IMG/VR virus record: IMGVR_UViG_3300033144_001801 | Location: 1-38,631 of that record | Length of the DNA stretch: 38,631 nucleotides | From: a virus | Direction: 5' to 3' (one strand) | Shown: positions 22,430 through 30,875 of the stretch, one piece after another | How positions within the stretch are numbered: position 1 is the stretch's first letter | How the letters are laid out: each line of letters starts with the position of its first letter | Program-made: the position numbers and the translations under genes | The notes under the pieces: generated by a model | Seen by the model: the letters and a program-made list of their open reading frames with translations, nothing else | The model's database searches: none | Told to the model about the DNA's origin: nothing

Positions 22430-22816
22430 ATGGCTAGATGGGTTGCTAATTTGAGCAATGGCAAGACTCTAGTAGAGAATGAAGGTGTTTTGAAAGAAGA
22501 AATTGGTGGAAGATCGCCTTGGTTTTTACTGGAAGATTATCTGAGAAAAAGTAAATGCAAAATAACAATGATGTATGTTGATTGCAAAGGCAGGATTTAC
22601 TATCCGCCTAAAGCCATAACATACAGAGGTTTGCATAAAGCGATACAAGACCAATTTATGGGCGGAGTTACTAAACATACAATCCTAACTGGCGTTAGGG
22701 CTATTTTTGATGATAAAGCTATCGATATATGGGTTGATGATGAAAATGGCAACAGCGAGGCATCTGTGGTCAAACTAGACGATAAAGACAAGGAGGTTTT
22801 AGATGAATTCGGATAA
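22430..22816 (+). CDS. hypothetical protein in the baseplate insertion (128 aa)
   Basis: MARWVANLSNGKTLVENEGV is followed by GGRSPWFLLEDYLRKSKCKI, VDCKGRIYYPPKAITYRGLH and a C-terminal acidic tail. The form, a query-like beta domain with PPKA and TGVRAIFDDKA, recurs beside phage tail genes but I cannot name a function. It follows AAGAAGGCACT and overlaps the next gene by 14 bases. Confidence 0.55.
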   Translation: MARWVANLSNGKTLVENEGVLKEEIGGRSPWFLLEDYLRKSKCKITMMYVDCKGRIYYPPKAITYRGLHKAIQDQFMGGVTKHTILTGVRAIFDDKAIDIWVDDENGNSEASVVKLDDKDKEVLDEFG

Positions 22817-23066
22817 AATAAGAAAAGAAAGTAGAATGTTTAATGGGAAGTTGCCTTATACTTCTTATGTGTTCGACAGATCTATTTTTCCCGATGATTG
22901 GGACGCTAGTCATGTGGATAGTTTTTTTGATAAACAATCTAGTATAAAGAGAAAAGGTAGCGGAATAAATGGGGTTACTATGACAGGCGATGAAGTGATA
23001 GTTGTATTCTCAAGGAAAATGTCAAAGGCTAAAATCGAGAAAGCACTCGAAAAGATAAATGAATAA
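22803..23066 (+). CDS. hypothetical protein in the baseplate insertion (87 aa)
   Basis: MNSDKIRKESRMFNGKLPYT starts at ATG 22803 after CAAGGAGGTTTTAG, a very strong site. The protein is of mixed charge, with GVTMTGDEVIVVFSRKMSKA in the C-terminal half. No family recognised. It overlaps both neighbours, so it is translated with the tail operon. Confidence 0.55.
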   Translation: MNSDKIRKESRMFNGKLPYTSYVFDRSIFPDDWDASHVDSFFDKQSSIKRKGSGINGVTMTGDEVIVVFSRKMSKAKIEKALEKINE

Positions 23067-26016
23067 GATAGCAAAATATTATAGCTTTGGTGCAAGTTCT
23101 GTTTCTACTACTAGCACTTCTTATAATGCAACTAGCGTATTACCAGGGGGTGATATTCGTATTGATGTTAGCAAATTTTCCGATGCTACATATTATTTTG
23201 AGGCTGTTTTGTGGTCTAGCGGAGTTGGAATTACCGCTTATTGTAGATTAAATAATGTTACTGATGATAATTTCGTTGTTGATAGTGAGGTTTCTACTAC
23301 TTCTACCAATCCGGTAAGAGTAAGATCTAGTGCTATTACATTATCTGGTAGTAAAAGATATGGTCAAGGATATAAAACATCATCCGGGGCTTCTTATATA
23401 CATTCTCCTAAGGTTGTAATCATACAAGAAGCTGATTTAATATCATCAACTCAAACTAATATTAATAAAATATTATATCAAGCGACCAATGCTGTTGATT
23501 ACCATGAAATAACTCAATATCCTAGCGCATTTGAATTCGGAAATAATGATGGGACTATAATTACTAATTTCGAGGTATTAATAGAATCAGAGCCTGGGGG
23601 GAAAGTTTATGTTGGTTTATTTGATATGGATACAGACTTAATAGTTCCGGGAACCAATTTAGGCACTACGGAATCTAGTCCGACATGGGTTACTTCAGGG
23701 AATATAACTTTAATCGCAGGTCATAGATATATAGTAAAAATGAGAGTGATAAATAGCACATATATTGGTTATGCTCATGCTTGGAATTTATATATTACTC
23801 AAACTGGCAATTGGACTAAAACAAATACTTTTATTCCATTCGGAAGCTATAATTTTTTACATGCAACTACTTATAATTATCTTCCTTCTGATAATAGAGT
23901 AATATTAAATATGGCAGATTTTGATATTGCTCCCGGAAATTTAGATAGTTATTTCTATTGCCATTTTTATAGAACAGGAGCAACTGCTACTGGATATGCT
24001 AGATTATATGATACTTCGATTGGAGCTGAAATATCAGGTAGCGAAATATCAGAAACTAGATTATGGAACCATGATATAATTCTCAAAAAGAGTAGCAACC
24101 TTGGATTAATAGATGCTGATGATAATTCATATATTAGAAAAGAGGGTAAATACGCAGATTTTAGTGTATATATTGGGCCGAGCTTTTTAATGATAGAAGC
24201 AGAATTAGAACAGACGCTAACTAGCGAAAGAGATAACGACTGTATTATTGCTGGTATGGACACTAGTGAAGTTGACAGAGACGCAGTTTCTTTTGGTCAG
24301 GTTGAGAGCTATGGCGATAGAGATGCGGTTTTGCATGGATTAAGTGAAGATCAAACAAACTTAGATTGTAGAGTATGGGGTAAGACCAGTTCGGAGAGAG
24401 ATACTGATTGTGTTGTAAGCGGTCAGGAAGATATCGAAAGCGTTTCGAGAAGTTGTAGATTATGGGGACAGGATACTTCGACTCATACTTCAGTGAGTGC
24501 TATTTTGGGTGGAGAATTAGAAGGAGTTGTCAGGAGCTGTGTTATAGATGGAAAAGGTGATGGAACTGATAGCGGTGGAGACAGAGATTGTGTTATATAC
24601 GGTCAGGTTGAGAGTGAAGCCGATAGAGATTGTGTTTTATGGGGCAGATACCCCGGAACTGATAGCGAAAGGGATAATGATTGTGTCTTAGAGGGTATGT
24701 TTGATACTTATAAGACAATTAATTGTTTTATGGATGCCGACACCACTTACACGTCTCATACAGAGAGATCTTGTTATATGGATAGTGAAGAAAACAATAT
24801 TACTGATTATATTAAACCTAATAGAAACGGGAGAATAAGTTTAGGCTTCGGGAGTGAGTATTGCGAAGTATTTAATGGGGTTTCTCAGTTGCCAAAATCT
24901 AGTTTAAGAAACAAGACCACAGCTATACATTTTTACGACAAAATGGAGTATTTGAGGAACTATAAGTTACCTGAAGGGTCGTTGAATATAAATATAAATA
25001 CTGCTGATTATGTTAAGGCTATATTGATAGAATGCGGTTTTACATTAGCCGATATGGATTTTGACGCAGGGATACAGACTATTCCGGTCGCTTGGTATGG
25101 TGGCAATACTGCTTTATATGAGATTGAGCAGGTGGTAGAAGCAGAGGGCGGTAGGTTCTTTGTTCGAGAGGATGGCAAGTTTATATTTGAAAATAGACAA
25201 CATTATAATGTAAATGATGAATATCAAAATGCTAGTTGGATTTTTGATTTCGACAACTCTGTAGATATTGAATATCCCAGTGACGAAAGTTCGATTGTTA
25301 ATAAAGTTACTATTGAAGTAGAGCCTAGAGTTCAGCAAAGTAGCGGTGATATATGGACTTATGGCGAAACTCCTAAATTAATGTCAGGCGAGAGTATTAC
25401 TATATGGGCTAGATTAGAAGATCCTGCAAATCCGATTACCACTCCGGTATCTACAACTGATTATACTGCTAATAGTGAAAGCGACGGATCGGGGACAGAC
25501 AGAACTTCAGATATTTCAATATCTACTACTACGTTCGCTCAGGCAGTTAAAATGGTTGTTACAAACACCGGAGCTTATGATGTTTATTTGACTTTATTAA
25601 AATTACGAGGTCAGTCGTATTCTAAACAAAACAAAGTTAAAGTTTACTATGATGATACAGTCAGCCAAGGGTTGTATGGAACTAAAGAATTGACTTTGAC
25701 TAATAAATATTTTCAAGATACTGATTTCGCAGAAAGTTTTGCTCAATTAATAGTTTTGAGATATAAAAATCCATTACATCGAATTATATTAAATAATAGA
25801 TGCGTGCCTCAGTTACAGTTAGGCGATATGGTTTCAGTAAGAAATGAAGAAATATCTAAAACTTATTTAATGAGAGTGGTGAAAATTAAAATGTCAATAG
25901 GACATAACGGAATGAACCAAGAGTTATCATTAAGAGAAATAACTACTGATGAATTAGCTAATTATTTTACAATAGGAAGTTCGGAGATAGAAGGCCCAGA
26001 TGTCATTGCTCCCTAA
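23059..26016 (+). CDS. large baseplate/tail-tip protein with jelly-roll and RDC-repeat insertion (985 aa)
   Basis: Three parts can be told apart. Residues 1 to about 385 hold beta-sandwich, carbohydrate-binding-like domains rich in Ser, Thr and Tyr. Residues about 388-574 are some 13 repeats of about 15 residues with the pattern S-x-RDxDCxxxGq (ERDNDCIIAGMD, DRDCVIYGQ, RDCVLWGR). From about 581 (DYIKPNRNGRISLGFGSEYC) begins the core of a baseplate protein whose N-terminus is encoded at 21599-21826. The C-terminus has PEGSLNININTADYVKAILI and QLQLGDMVSVRN, as in tail-hub proteins. It probably binds the host surface. The repeats resemble proteins of Patescibacteria and their phages, a recollection I cannot verify here. 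Confidence 0.75.
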   Translation: MNKIAKYYSFGASSVSTTSTSYNATSVLPGGDIRIDVSKFSDATYYFEAVLWSSGVGITAYCRLNNVTDDNFVVDSEVSTTSTNPVRVRSSAITLSGSKRYGQGYKTSSGASYIHSPKVVIIQEADLISSTQTNINKILYQATNAVDYHEITQYPSAFEFGNNDGTIITNFEVLIESEPGGKVYVGLFDMDTDLIVPGTNLGTTESSPTWVTSGNITLIAGHRYIVKMRVINSTYIGYAHAWNLYITQTGNWTKTNTFIPFGSYNFLHATTYNYLPSDNRVILNMADFDIAPGNLDSYFYCHFYRTGATATGYARLYDTSIGAEISGSEISETRLWNHDIILKKSSNLGLIDADDNSYIRKEGKYADFSVYIGPSFLMIEAELEQTLTSERDNDCIIAGMDTSEVDRDAVSFGQVESYGDRDAVLHGLSEDQTNLDCRVWGKTSSERDTDCVVSGQEDIESVSRSCRLWGQDTSTHTSVSAILGGELEGVVRSCVIDGKGDGTDSGGDRDCVIYGQVESEADRDCVLWGRYPGTDSERDNDCVLEGMFDTYKTINCFMDADTTYTSHTERSCYMDSEENNITDYIKPNRNGRISLGFGSEYCEVFNGVSQLPKSSLRNKTTAIHFYDKMEYLRNYKLPEGSLNININTADYVKAILIECGFTLADMDFDAGIQTIPVAWYGGNTALYEIEQVVEAEGGRFFVREDGKFIFENRQHYNVNDEYQNASWIFDFDNSVDIEYPSDESSIVNKVTIEVEPRVQQSSGDIWTYGETPKLMSGESITIWARLEDPANPITTPVSTTDYTANSESDGSGTDRTSDISISTTTFAQAVKMVVTNTGAYDVYLTLLKLRGQSYSKQNKVKVYYDDTVSQGLYGTKELTLTNKYFQDTDFAESFAQLIVLRYKNPLHRIILNNRCVPQLQLGDMVSVRNEEISKTYLMRVVKIKMSIGHNGMNQELSLREITTDELANYFTIGSSEIEGPDVIAP
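24223..24780 (+). repeat. about 13 coding repeats, RDxDCxxxG motif
   Basis: The repeat unit is about 14-19 codons long, and nearly every unit has Arg-Asp or Arg-Ser followed by Cys, a hydrophobic pair and Gly. The nucleotide copies have drifted (AGAGATTGTGT, AGGGATAATGATTGTGT), so they are old or under protein-level selection. One short turn per unit suggests a solenoid with a ladder of cysteines along one face. Confidence 0.65.
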
Positions 26017-26019
26017 AGT

Positions 26020-26028
26020 TGCTATAAT
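26020..26028 (+). promoter_or_regulatory. extended -10 promoter candidate TGCTATAAT
   Basis: TG-C-TATAAT begins three bases after the stop of the baseplate gene. Seven bases past the hexamer is the A of ATG 26035, so a transcript from here would be nearly leaderless. The gene has no ribosome site. Same promoter type as at 1837 and 4041. Confidence 0.5.
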
Positions 26029-26034
26029 AATATT

Positions 26035-26499
26035 ATGATTGCTAGGGTTAACAAAAAACAATGTCGAGTATGCAAATATTACGATGAAAAGCGGACTAAG
26101 TTTATCGATGGCGATAAAAACAAGCCAAATCAACACAGGAGCGTTTTTTGCAATAAAGCAGGTAGATATATAGATTACAAAGAAAAGTGTCCCATAGACA
26201 AATCTGGAATGAAACTATATAAAGTTTATTGTAGTAAGTGCGGAGCATATCTGATTAGTTTTTATCACGATCCCAAAAGCAAAGACAAAATCGCAGATAT
26301 GATTGATTTACAAATAACCGAACATAAAGATAAAGACAAACCTTGCGCATTGTTTGCTTATAGGATTAGAGAAGACGGATTATTGGGTTTACAATGCGAA
26401 TGCGGAAATGATACCCGGGCTAATAAAATATCAAATTTAGAAAAATCCAGATTCAATGGTCGTAGTAGTAAATTCAAATTTGATAGAAAGGAGTCATAA
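26035..26499 (+). CDS. cysteine-rich protein with zinc-ribbon motifs (154 aa)
   Basis: MIARVNKKQCRVCKYYDEKR has CRVC at 10-13 and later CNKAG, CPIDK, CSKCGAYL (about 64-71) and a C-terminal CECGND pair, so probably three zinc sites. Proteins of this kind sit next to tail genes in some phages without known function. It starts at 26035 with no ribosome site and is possibly translated from a leaderless mRNA. It ends 26499, and the next gene starts on the following base. Confidence 0.65.
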   Translation: MIARVNKKQCRVCKYYDEKRTKFIDGDKNKPNQHRSVFCNKAGRYIDYKEKCPIDKSGMKLYKVYCSKCGAYLISFYHDPKSKDKIADMIDLQITEHKDKDKPCALFAYRIREDGLLGLQCECGNDTRANKISNLEKSRFNGRSSKFKFDRKES

Positions 26500-27066
26500 A
26501 TGTTTGTATCAAATTGGGATGTTTATGCTGGTGAAGTAGTAACTGAAGCCAAATGGAATCAGTTAGGTAATAATGATGATTATTTATATTCACATCGAGT
26601 CGCGAGTGGTGTTATTTGTATATGGAGCGGTAGCGTTGGCACTATACCCGAGGGCTGGGTTTTATGCGATGGCAATAACTCAACACCGGATTTAAGAGGC
26701 AGATTTATTGTCGGGGCTGGAGACGCTTATTCAGTTGATGATACCGGTGGATCGGATAATGTTACTCTGACTACTTCGCAAATACCTAGCCATAGTCATT
26801 CAGTTAGTCAATCAGCGCACAGTCATGGGGTTTCAGACCCCGGGCATACTCATGCTCAGAAAGGTCGTTGGAATGCTTCTAATGTTTTAGGTGGCACATG
26901 GTATGCAGGGCTAGAAACTAATAATGTCGGAACGACAGGATCTTCACATACTGGTATTTCGATTAATTCAGCTAATGCGAATATTACAATAGCTAGTGCG
27001 GGCGGTGGGACATCACACGAAAATAGACCGCCTTATTATGCGCTTTGTTATATTCAAAAGACATAA
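26500..27066 (+). CDS. phage tail collar / short tail fibre protein
   Basis: The 188-residue protein has the collar-domain signature GVICIWSGSVGTIPEGWVLC followed by DGNNSTPDLRGRFIVGAG, then the His-rich PSHSHSVSQSAHSHGVSDPG stretch, and ends ENRPPYYALCYI. This is the tail-collar/microcystin-dependent-protein-like family found in receptor-binding short fibres; the His residues can bind metal along the fibre. ATG 26500 follows GAAAGGAGTCATAA. Confidence 0.85.
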   Translation: MFVSNWDVYAGEVVTEAKWNQLGNNDDYLYSHRVASGVICIWSGSVGTIPEGWVLCDGNNSTPDLRGRFIVGAGDAYSVDDTGGSDNVTLTTSQIPSHSHSVSQSAHSHGVSDPGHTHAQKGRWNASNVLGGTWYAGLETNNVGTTGSSHTGISINSANANITIASAGGGTSHENRPPYYALCYIQKT

Positions 27067-27090
27067 AAAACTTAATAAGAAAGGGAAATG

Positions 27091-27294
27091 ATGATTGATG
27101 AATTGACTTTGTTTATTAATGAGAAGGTTGTGTTTTTTGCAGTCGGAAGGTTCTTATACGACAAGGACAAGCCAACTAAAATATCTTGCACGAAGATTTA
27201 TAAGGTATTCGGCAAGTTTATAATCCACCTCAGTGATGGGAGAAGACTAGAATATGGTGGTCGTGATATTAAATACGCCTTGACTTACAAATGA
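27091..27294 (+). CDS. small hypothetical protein (67 aa)
   Basis: Two ATGs are adjacent (27088, 27091); I take 27091 because its spacing from AAAGGG is better. The product MIDELTLFINEKVVFFAVGR is a small beta-type domain with a central aromatic-rich core and no membrane segment that I would call. It lies between the collar protein and the lysis genes. The end overlaps ATGAGG before the next gene. Function unknown. Confidence 0.5.
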   Translation: MIDELTLFINEKVVFFAVGRFLYDKDKPTKISCTKIYKVFGKFIIHLSDGRRLEYGGRDIKYALTYK

Positions 27295-27302
27295 GGGTAA
27301 CA

Positions 27303-27587
27303 ATGGCAAACGAAGATAGAGAACTTGGTGAAGTGTTGGGTAGAATGGAAAATAGCATTGAGAATATAAAAGAAACAGTGCTAGAAATGAAAGAAGAAAA
27401 CAGGATAGAGAGAAAAAACACCGACACCACCAGAGTTAAATGCGGAGAAAAATTTGCAAAATTGGAAAAGTTTGATGGTCGTATTAAAACCTATATAGGA
27501 ATTGGAATTGCTATCGCTACTGCTATCGGTGGAGCATTAGTTTGGGCTGTAGATAAAATATGGGATTATTATTTGAGTAAAAAATGA
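27303..27587 (+). CDS. XhlA-like coiled-coil/membrane protein, holin partner candidate
   Basis: ATG 27303 follows ATGAGGGTAACA. The N-terminal 60 residues form a charged coiled coil (ELGEVLGRMENSIENIKETV), and residues about 65-90 are a membrane segment (YIGIGIAIATAIGGALVWAV), with a short tail. This is the arrangement of XhlA-type lysis proteins that act with a holin. Four-base overlap with the endolysin gene that follows supports the role. The ATG at 27291 in the same frame is less likely because it lies inside the previous gene. Confidence 0.7.
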   Translation: MANEDRELGEVLGRMENSIENIKETVLEMKEENRIERKNTDTTRVKCGEKFAKLEKFDGRIKTYIGIGIAIATAIGGALVWAVDKIWDYYLSKK

Positions 27588-28390
27588 CATTAGATGAGTT
27601 TATTCAAAAATATAATAACGGAAGCTGGGATTTCGATGGCATATATTCATATCAATGCAAAGATTTATTTTCTTACTTTAATAGAGATGTGGCTAATAAT
27701 CCAACATATATATATGGCAATGCTTATGAAATGTATAATAACGCACCAGAGGCTCTCTACGAGAAGATACCGAAGACTCCGAACTTTATACCGCAAAAAG
27801 GTGATTGGTGCGTCTGGGAGCAATCCTATGGGGGCTGGGGGCATATAGGAATGGTTATATCAGCTAATATCAATACTCAGGACATAATGAGCCAAAACAG
27901 CGGAGGACACCAAGATGCGGTTAACATAAAAAGATATAATTATCATAAAGTAAAAGGATATTTAAGATTGAAAGGCGGTAATATGGGCAGAGTGGTTTGG
28001 GATAACAATGTAGAGGTTATTTTGACAAGAGGTCAGGTCGAGGAGGGTAGTAGCAAGTGTGAGTTTCCATATACTTATACCGGAAATGATAGTTGGGGAT
28101 ATTTCCAAAAGCTATTTGACTTTGTTCAGAACAAATATAAGGAGCTAAGGGCAGAAGCGCAAAAATATAATGATCTGTATAAGTCAGCCAAAAAACTAAA
28201 AGACACTGCAGAAAAAAAATTATCTAAAAACGATGAGTTAATAAAACAATTACAGGACAATCAAATTACAAAAAAACACGATAAAGAGGTTGCGGATAAG
28301 GCTGTGAATAAATACATAGCAGAAAATCAAAAAACAGGATTACAATTAATTATAAGTGGAATAATTAAATTATTTGAAAGGCGGAAATAA
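27584..28390 (+). CDS. CHAP-domain endolysin
   Basis: The N-terminal 135 residues are a CHAP amidase/peptidase: SYQCKDLFSYF with catalytic Cys25, KGDWCVWEQ, and GGWGHIGMVI with catalytic His87. The domain cuts peptide bonds in the cell wall. The C-terminal half, from about 165, is a coiled coil (QNKYKELRAEAQKYNDLYKS) and then a hydrophobic segment (TGLQLIISGIIKLF) that may contact membrane or oligomerise. 268 residues is typical. It lies between the XhlA-like and holin-like genes. Confidence 0.85.
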   Translation: MTLDEFIQKYNNGSWDFDGIYSYQCKDLFSYFNRDVANNPTYIYGNAYEMYNNAPEALYEKIPKTPNFIPQKGDWCVWEQSYGGWGHIGMVISANINTQDIMSQNSGGHQDAVNIKRYNYHKVKGYLRLKGGNMGRVVWDNNVEVILTRGQVEEGSSKCEFPYTYTGNDSWGYFQKLFDFVQNKYKELRAEAQKYNDLYKSAKKLKDTAEKKLSKNDELIKQLQDNQITKKHDKEVADKAVNKYIAENQKTGLQLIISGIIKLFERRK

Positions 28391-28503
28391 TGCCATTCAA
28401 AAAGGTCGGGAAAAATAAGTATAAATCACCTTCTGGCAAAATAATGACTTATAAACAGGTCAAAGCTTATTATGCCAAGAAGAAAAAGAAAGGTAAAAAA
28501 TGA
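28390..28503 (+). CDS. small basic protein (37 aa), KSPSGK type
   Basis: ATG 28390 overlaps the endolysin stop by one base. The product is MPFKKVGKNKYKSPSGKIMT followed by YKQVKAYYAKKKKKGKK, 37 residues and very basic. Short proteins of this style are frequent in phages beside lysis or structural genes, function unknown; binding to nucleic acid is possible. It ends ATGA, overlapping the next start. Confidence 0.65.
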   Translation: MPFKKVGKNKYKSPSGKIMTYKQVKAYYAKKKKKGKK

Positions 28504-28733
28504 TTGAATTTGTAGGATTGACAGGAATACCTTTGATAAGGTCTATTGTCAAAGAGATTGGATTTGAGAATGGTTTTATGAATGTATTAATGAGTTTGAT
28601 CGTTGGAATAGTATTAAATGTCGCATTAGCATTTTCTCTTGGTAACGATTGGAGAATATCTATTGCTATCGGCGCTGTCGCCGGATTTGGCAGTAATTTG
28701 TATAACGACGCTAGAGAAGTAATAAAGGGATAA
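28500..28733 (+). CDS. holin candidate (two membrane segments)
   Basis: The 77-residue protein has a hydrophobic segment at about 29-47 (MNVLMSLIVGIVLNVALAFS) and a second at about 52-66 (RISIAIGAVAGFGSNLY), joined by a short turn, with a charged tail DAREVIKG. The size, two spans and position one gene after the endolysin fit a class II holin. No family name is certain. Confidence 0.6.
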   Translation: MIEFVGLTGIPLIRSIVKEIGFENGFMNVLMSLIVGIVLNVALAFSLGNDWRISIAIGAVAGFGSNLYNDAREVIKG

Positions 28734-28734
28734 T

Positions 28735-30624
28735 ATGCTTATTAAAGCAGAGCCTAATATATCTAAAGCCGACAGAACAAGTATCACTACTAGTGATATG
28801 ACTATTTATGTCGATGCTGACAATGGTAGCAACGTAACCGGAGATGGCTCTGTTTCAAAGCCTTATGAGACTATACAATATGCGTGGAATAGTGTTCCGA
28901 CTAATATTGCTCATAAGGTTATTTTATATTTGAAAAAAGCCACTGCTTCATATTCTAAAGCCACTTTAAGTAATAAGTTTTTAGTCGATGATGGCGAAGT
29001 CTATATTCAAGGCGAAACCGAGCAATTAGACTCTGGAAGTGTTGATTTATGCGAATATAATCAAAATGACAAAGTTTATGGTTCTGATGTTTTGGTCGCT
29101 ACTTTAACCGATACTAGTAAATCGTGGACTCCCGATGAATATAAATATAAAATGGTTCGAGTTTATAAGACAGGTGAGGAAGATCAATACAGAATTATAC
29201 TAGATAACGACTCAGACAAATTATATGTTCAAGGGAATTGGCAAGTTTCTTGGGGTGACGGAAATTGGCGAAGCGATACTGCTATTATTCCGGACAATAC
29301 TTGGAGTTATGAAATTGTTGAATGGGGTGCAAAAGTAGATGGTTTAGATGATATTGCTTTAGATATGTATAACATACAAGGTCGTTTAGAATTGCAGACG
29401 TTAGAAATAGTTTCCAGCACTTCTACATTTTTGATTGTTAATTTTGAAAAAGTTTCTGATGGCAGAATGTTGGGTTGTTATGTTCACGCTTCGATAGATA
29501 CTTATGGTGTATTAGTCAAAGACAGTAATGGTTTTTTGAATAATTGTTTGGTGGTTGGAACTATGGGAGCTACCAATGCAAGTGGTATTGCCGGAGTTAG
29601 ACAATACGGAATTGGGACTTTGTTGGGCATAGGCGTAGTAATAGACGGATACCCGCGCGGATTGTGGGTTAATAGAATAGGAATACATTGGTGGAGAGGT
29701 ATCAGGTTTTATAATATCGGTTCGGCGATTACATCGAGATGCGTTGATGTGGGCGGATATTCAGTTATAGGATTTGACGGAACATGGGGAACTACTTTTT
29801 TTCATTCAAGCGGTCTAAACTCAGTAAATTATGGATTATATGTAAATGAACCACCTACTTCAAGAGCTAGAGTATCTCACAGTTATTATTATCATTCGAG
29901 CATAGATGTCGAAGTATTTGAAAATTATTTTACTAGGACTGGCGATAGTTATAGATTAAATGGGCCTTTGGAGTTTGGCGAAGATGTCAATTTATATCGT
30001 GAGTCGGCGAATGTATTAAAAACTGATGATGAATTTCGAAGCGCTGGAGCTAAGGTCGGCGATGGAATAAATCAAGCAATTATAAGCAGTAAGGGAGTTA
30101 TAAGTTTAGAAGGTGAAGCAAGAGTAACAAAAGATTTATGGATTGATGCTAGCGGAATTAAAGCTCCCGGTTCTAAACCTGCAACTGAAATCAGTTTTGG
30201 AGCTCTTGAAACTTCCGCTTGGCGGTTTTCAGACGAGGGCGTCGCCGCCAACCAACAAGCTGCCAGCTGGCGGATTACTCCGCCTTACGATATGGATAGA
30301 ACTGTTGCTCCCGTAATCAGAATTGGTTGGAGTTCGGCAAGCAGTGGAAGTTGCGAGTGGCAGTTAGAATACCGCTGGTTATCTCAAGACGAGGACTGCA
30401 CCGCCGCTGCCGAGGAGACTTTAACAGTTATTGACTCCGCTTCAATAACTTCTAATGGATTGGTTGTTACCACTCTAAATGAAATAGATATTCCAAGTTC
30501 AACTGACGCTTCAATAATTTTCAGGTTAAAGAGGTTGTCCGCTGGAGCTAACGACACTATCTCAGATACCACTGAATTGCACGGAGTATGTTTTAATTAC
30601 GTAATTAACAAATTAGGAGAATAA
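28735..30624 (+). CDS. tail spike / pectate-lyase-like fibre protein
   Basis: The 629-residue protein has the N-terminal TIYVDADNGSNVTGDGSVSK PYETIQYAWNSVP motif that opens right-handed beta-helix proteins of the pectate-lyase fold, then a long helix region (to about 430) with NNCLVVGTMGATNASGIAG-type turns. Spikes of this type bind or cut surface glycans. Residues from about 495 to the end form a separate C-terminal domain (WRITPPYDMDRTVAPVIRIG). The DNA for that domain is clearly richer in G+C (about 55% around 30241-30420, against about 27% upstream), which suggests it was acquired separately. Confidence 0.75.
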   Translation: MLIKAEPNISKADRTSITTSDMTIYVDADNGSNVTGDGSVSKPYETIQYAWNSVPTNIAHKVILYLKKATASYSKATLSNKFLVDDGEVYIQGETEQLDSGSVDLCEYNQNDKVYGSDVLVATLTDTSKSWTPDEYKYKMVRVYKTGEEDQYRIILDNDSDKLYVQGNWQVSWGDGNWRSDTAIIPDNTWSYEIVEWGAKVDGLDDIALDMYNIQGRLELQTLEIVSSTSTFLIVNFEKVSDGRMLGCYVHASIDTYGVLVKDSNGFLNNCLVVGTMGATNASGIAGVRQYGIGTLLGIGVVIDGYPRGLWVNRIGIHWWRGIRFYNIGSAITSRCVDVGGYSVIGFDGTWGTTFFHSSGLNSVNYGLYVNEPPTSRARVSHSYYYHSSIDVEVFENYFTRTGDSYRLNGPLEFGEDVNLYRESANVLKTDDEFRSAGAKVGDGINQAIISSKGVISLEGEARVTKDLWIDASGIKAPGSKPATEISFGALETSAWRFSDEGVAANQQAASWRITPPYDMDRTVAPVIRIGWSSASSGSCEWQLEYRWLSQDEDCTAAAEETLTVIDSASITSNGLVVTTLNEIDIPSSTDASIIFRLKRLSAGANDTISDTTELHGVCFNYVINKLGE

Positions 30625-30626
30625 TT

Positions 30627-30875
30627 ATGAAAATAACAATTGAATTGCCAAAAGAATTAGAAAAATATAAAGATGATTTTATCAATTATACGATTGAAGC
30701 TATTAAAAGCAAAAAAACGAACGAAGATGCAAAAACAGCAAAAAGTAAAATTAAATCAGACGCCGAGTTGAATATAGAAAAAATAAAAATTGATAATAAG
30801 ACATGGAAAGATATCAAAGAAGAAAAGAAAGCAGAGGCAGATAAATTAGAAGAAAATCTACTATGGAAACGATAA
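30627..30875 (+). CDS. small coiled-coil protein (82 aa)
   Basis: MKITIELPKELEKYKDDFIN is followed by a long charged helix, mostly Lys, Glu and Ala, ending LEENLLWKR. It follows the spike gene and overlaps the next start by 13 bases. It may be a fibre-associated chaperone or linker; that is a guess from position and helicity. Ribosome site: TTAGGAGAATAATT. Confidence 0.55.
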   Translation: MKITIELPKELEKYKDDFINYTIEAIKSKKTNEDAKTAKSKIKSDAELNIEKIKIDNKTWKDIKEEKKAEADKLEENLLWKR

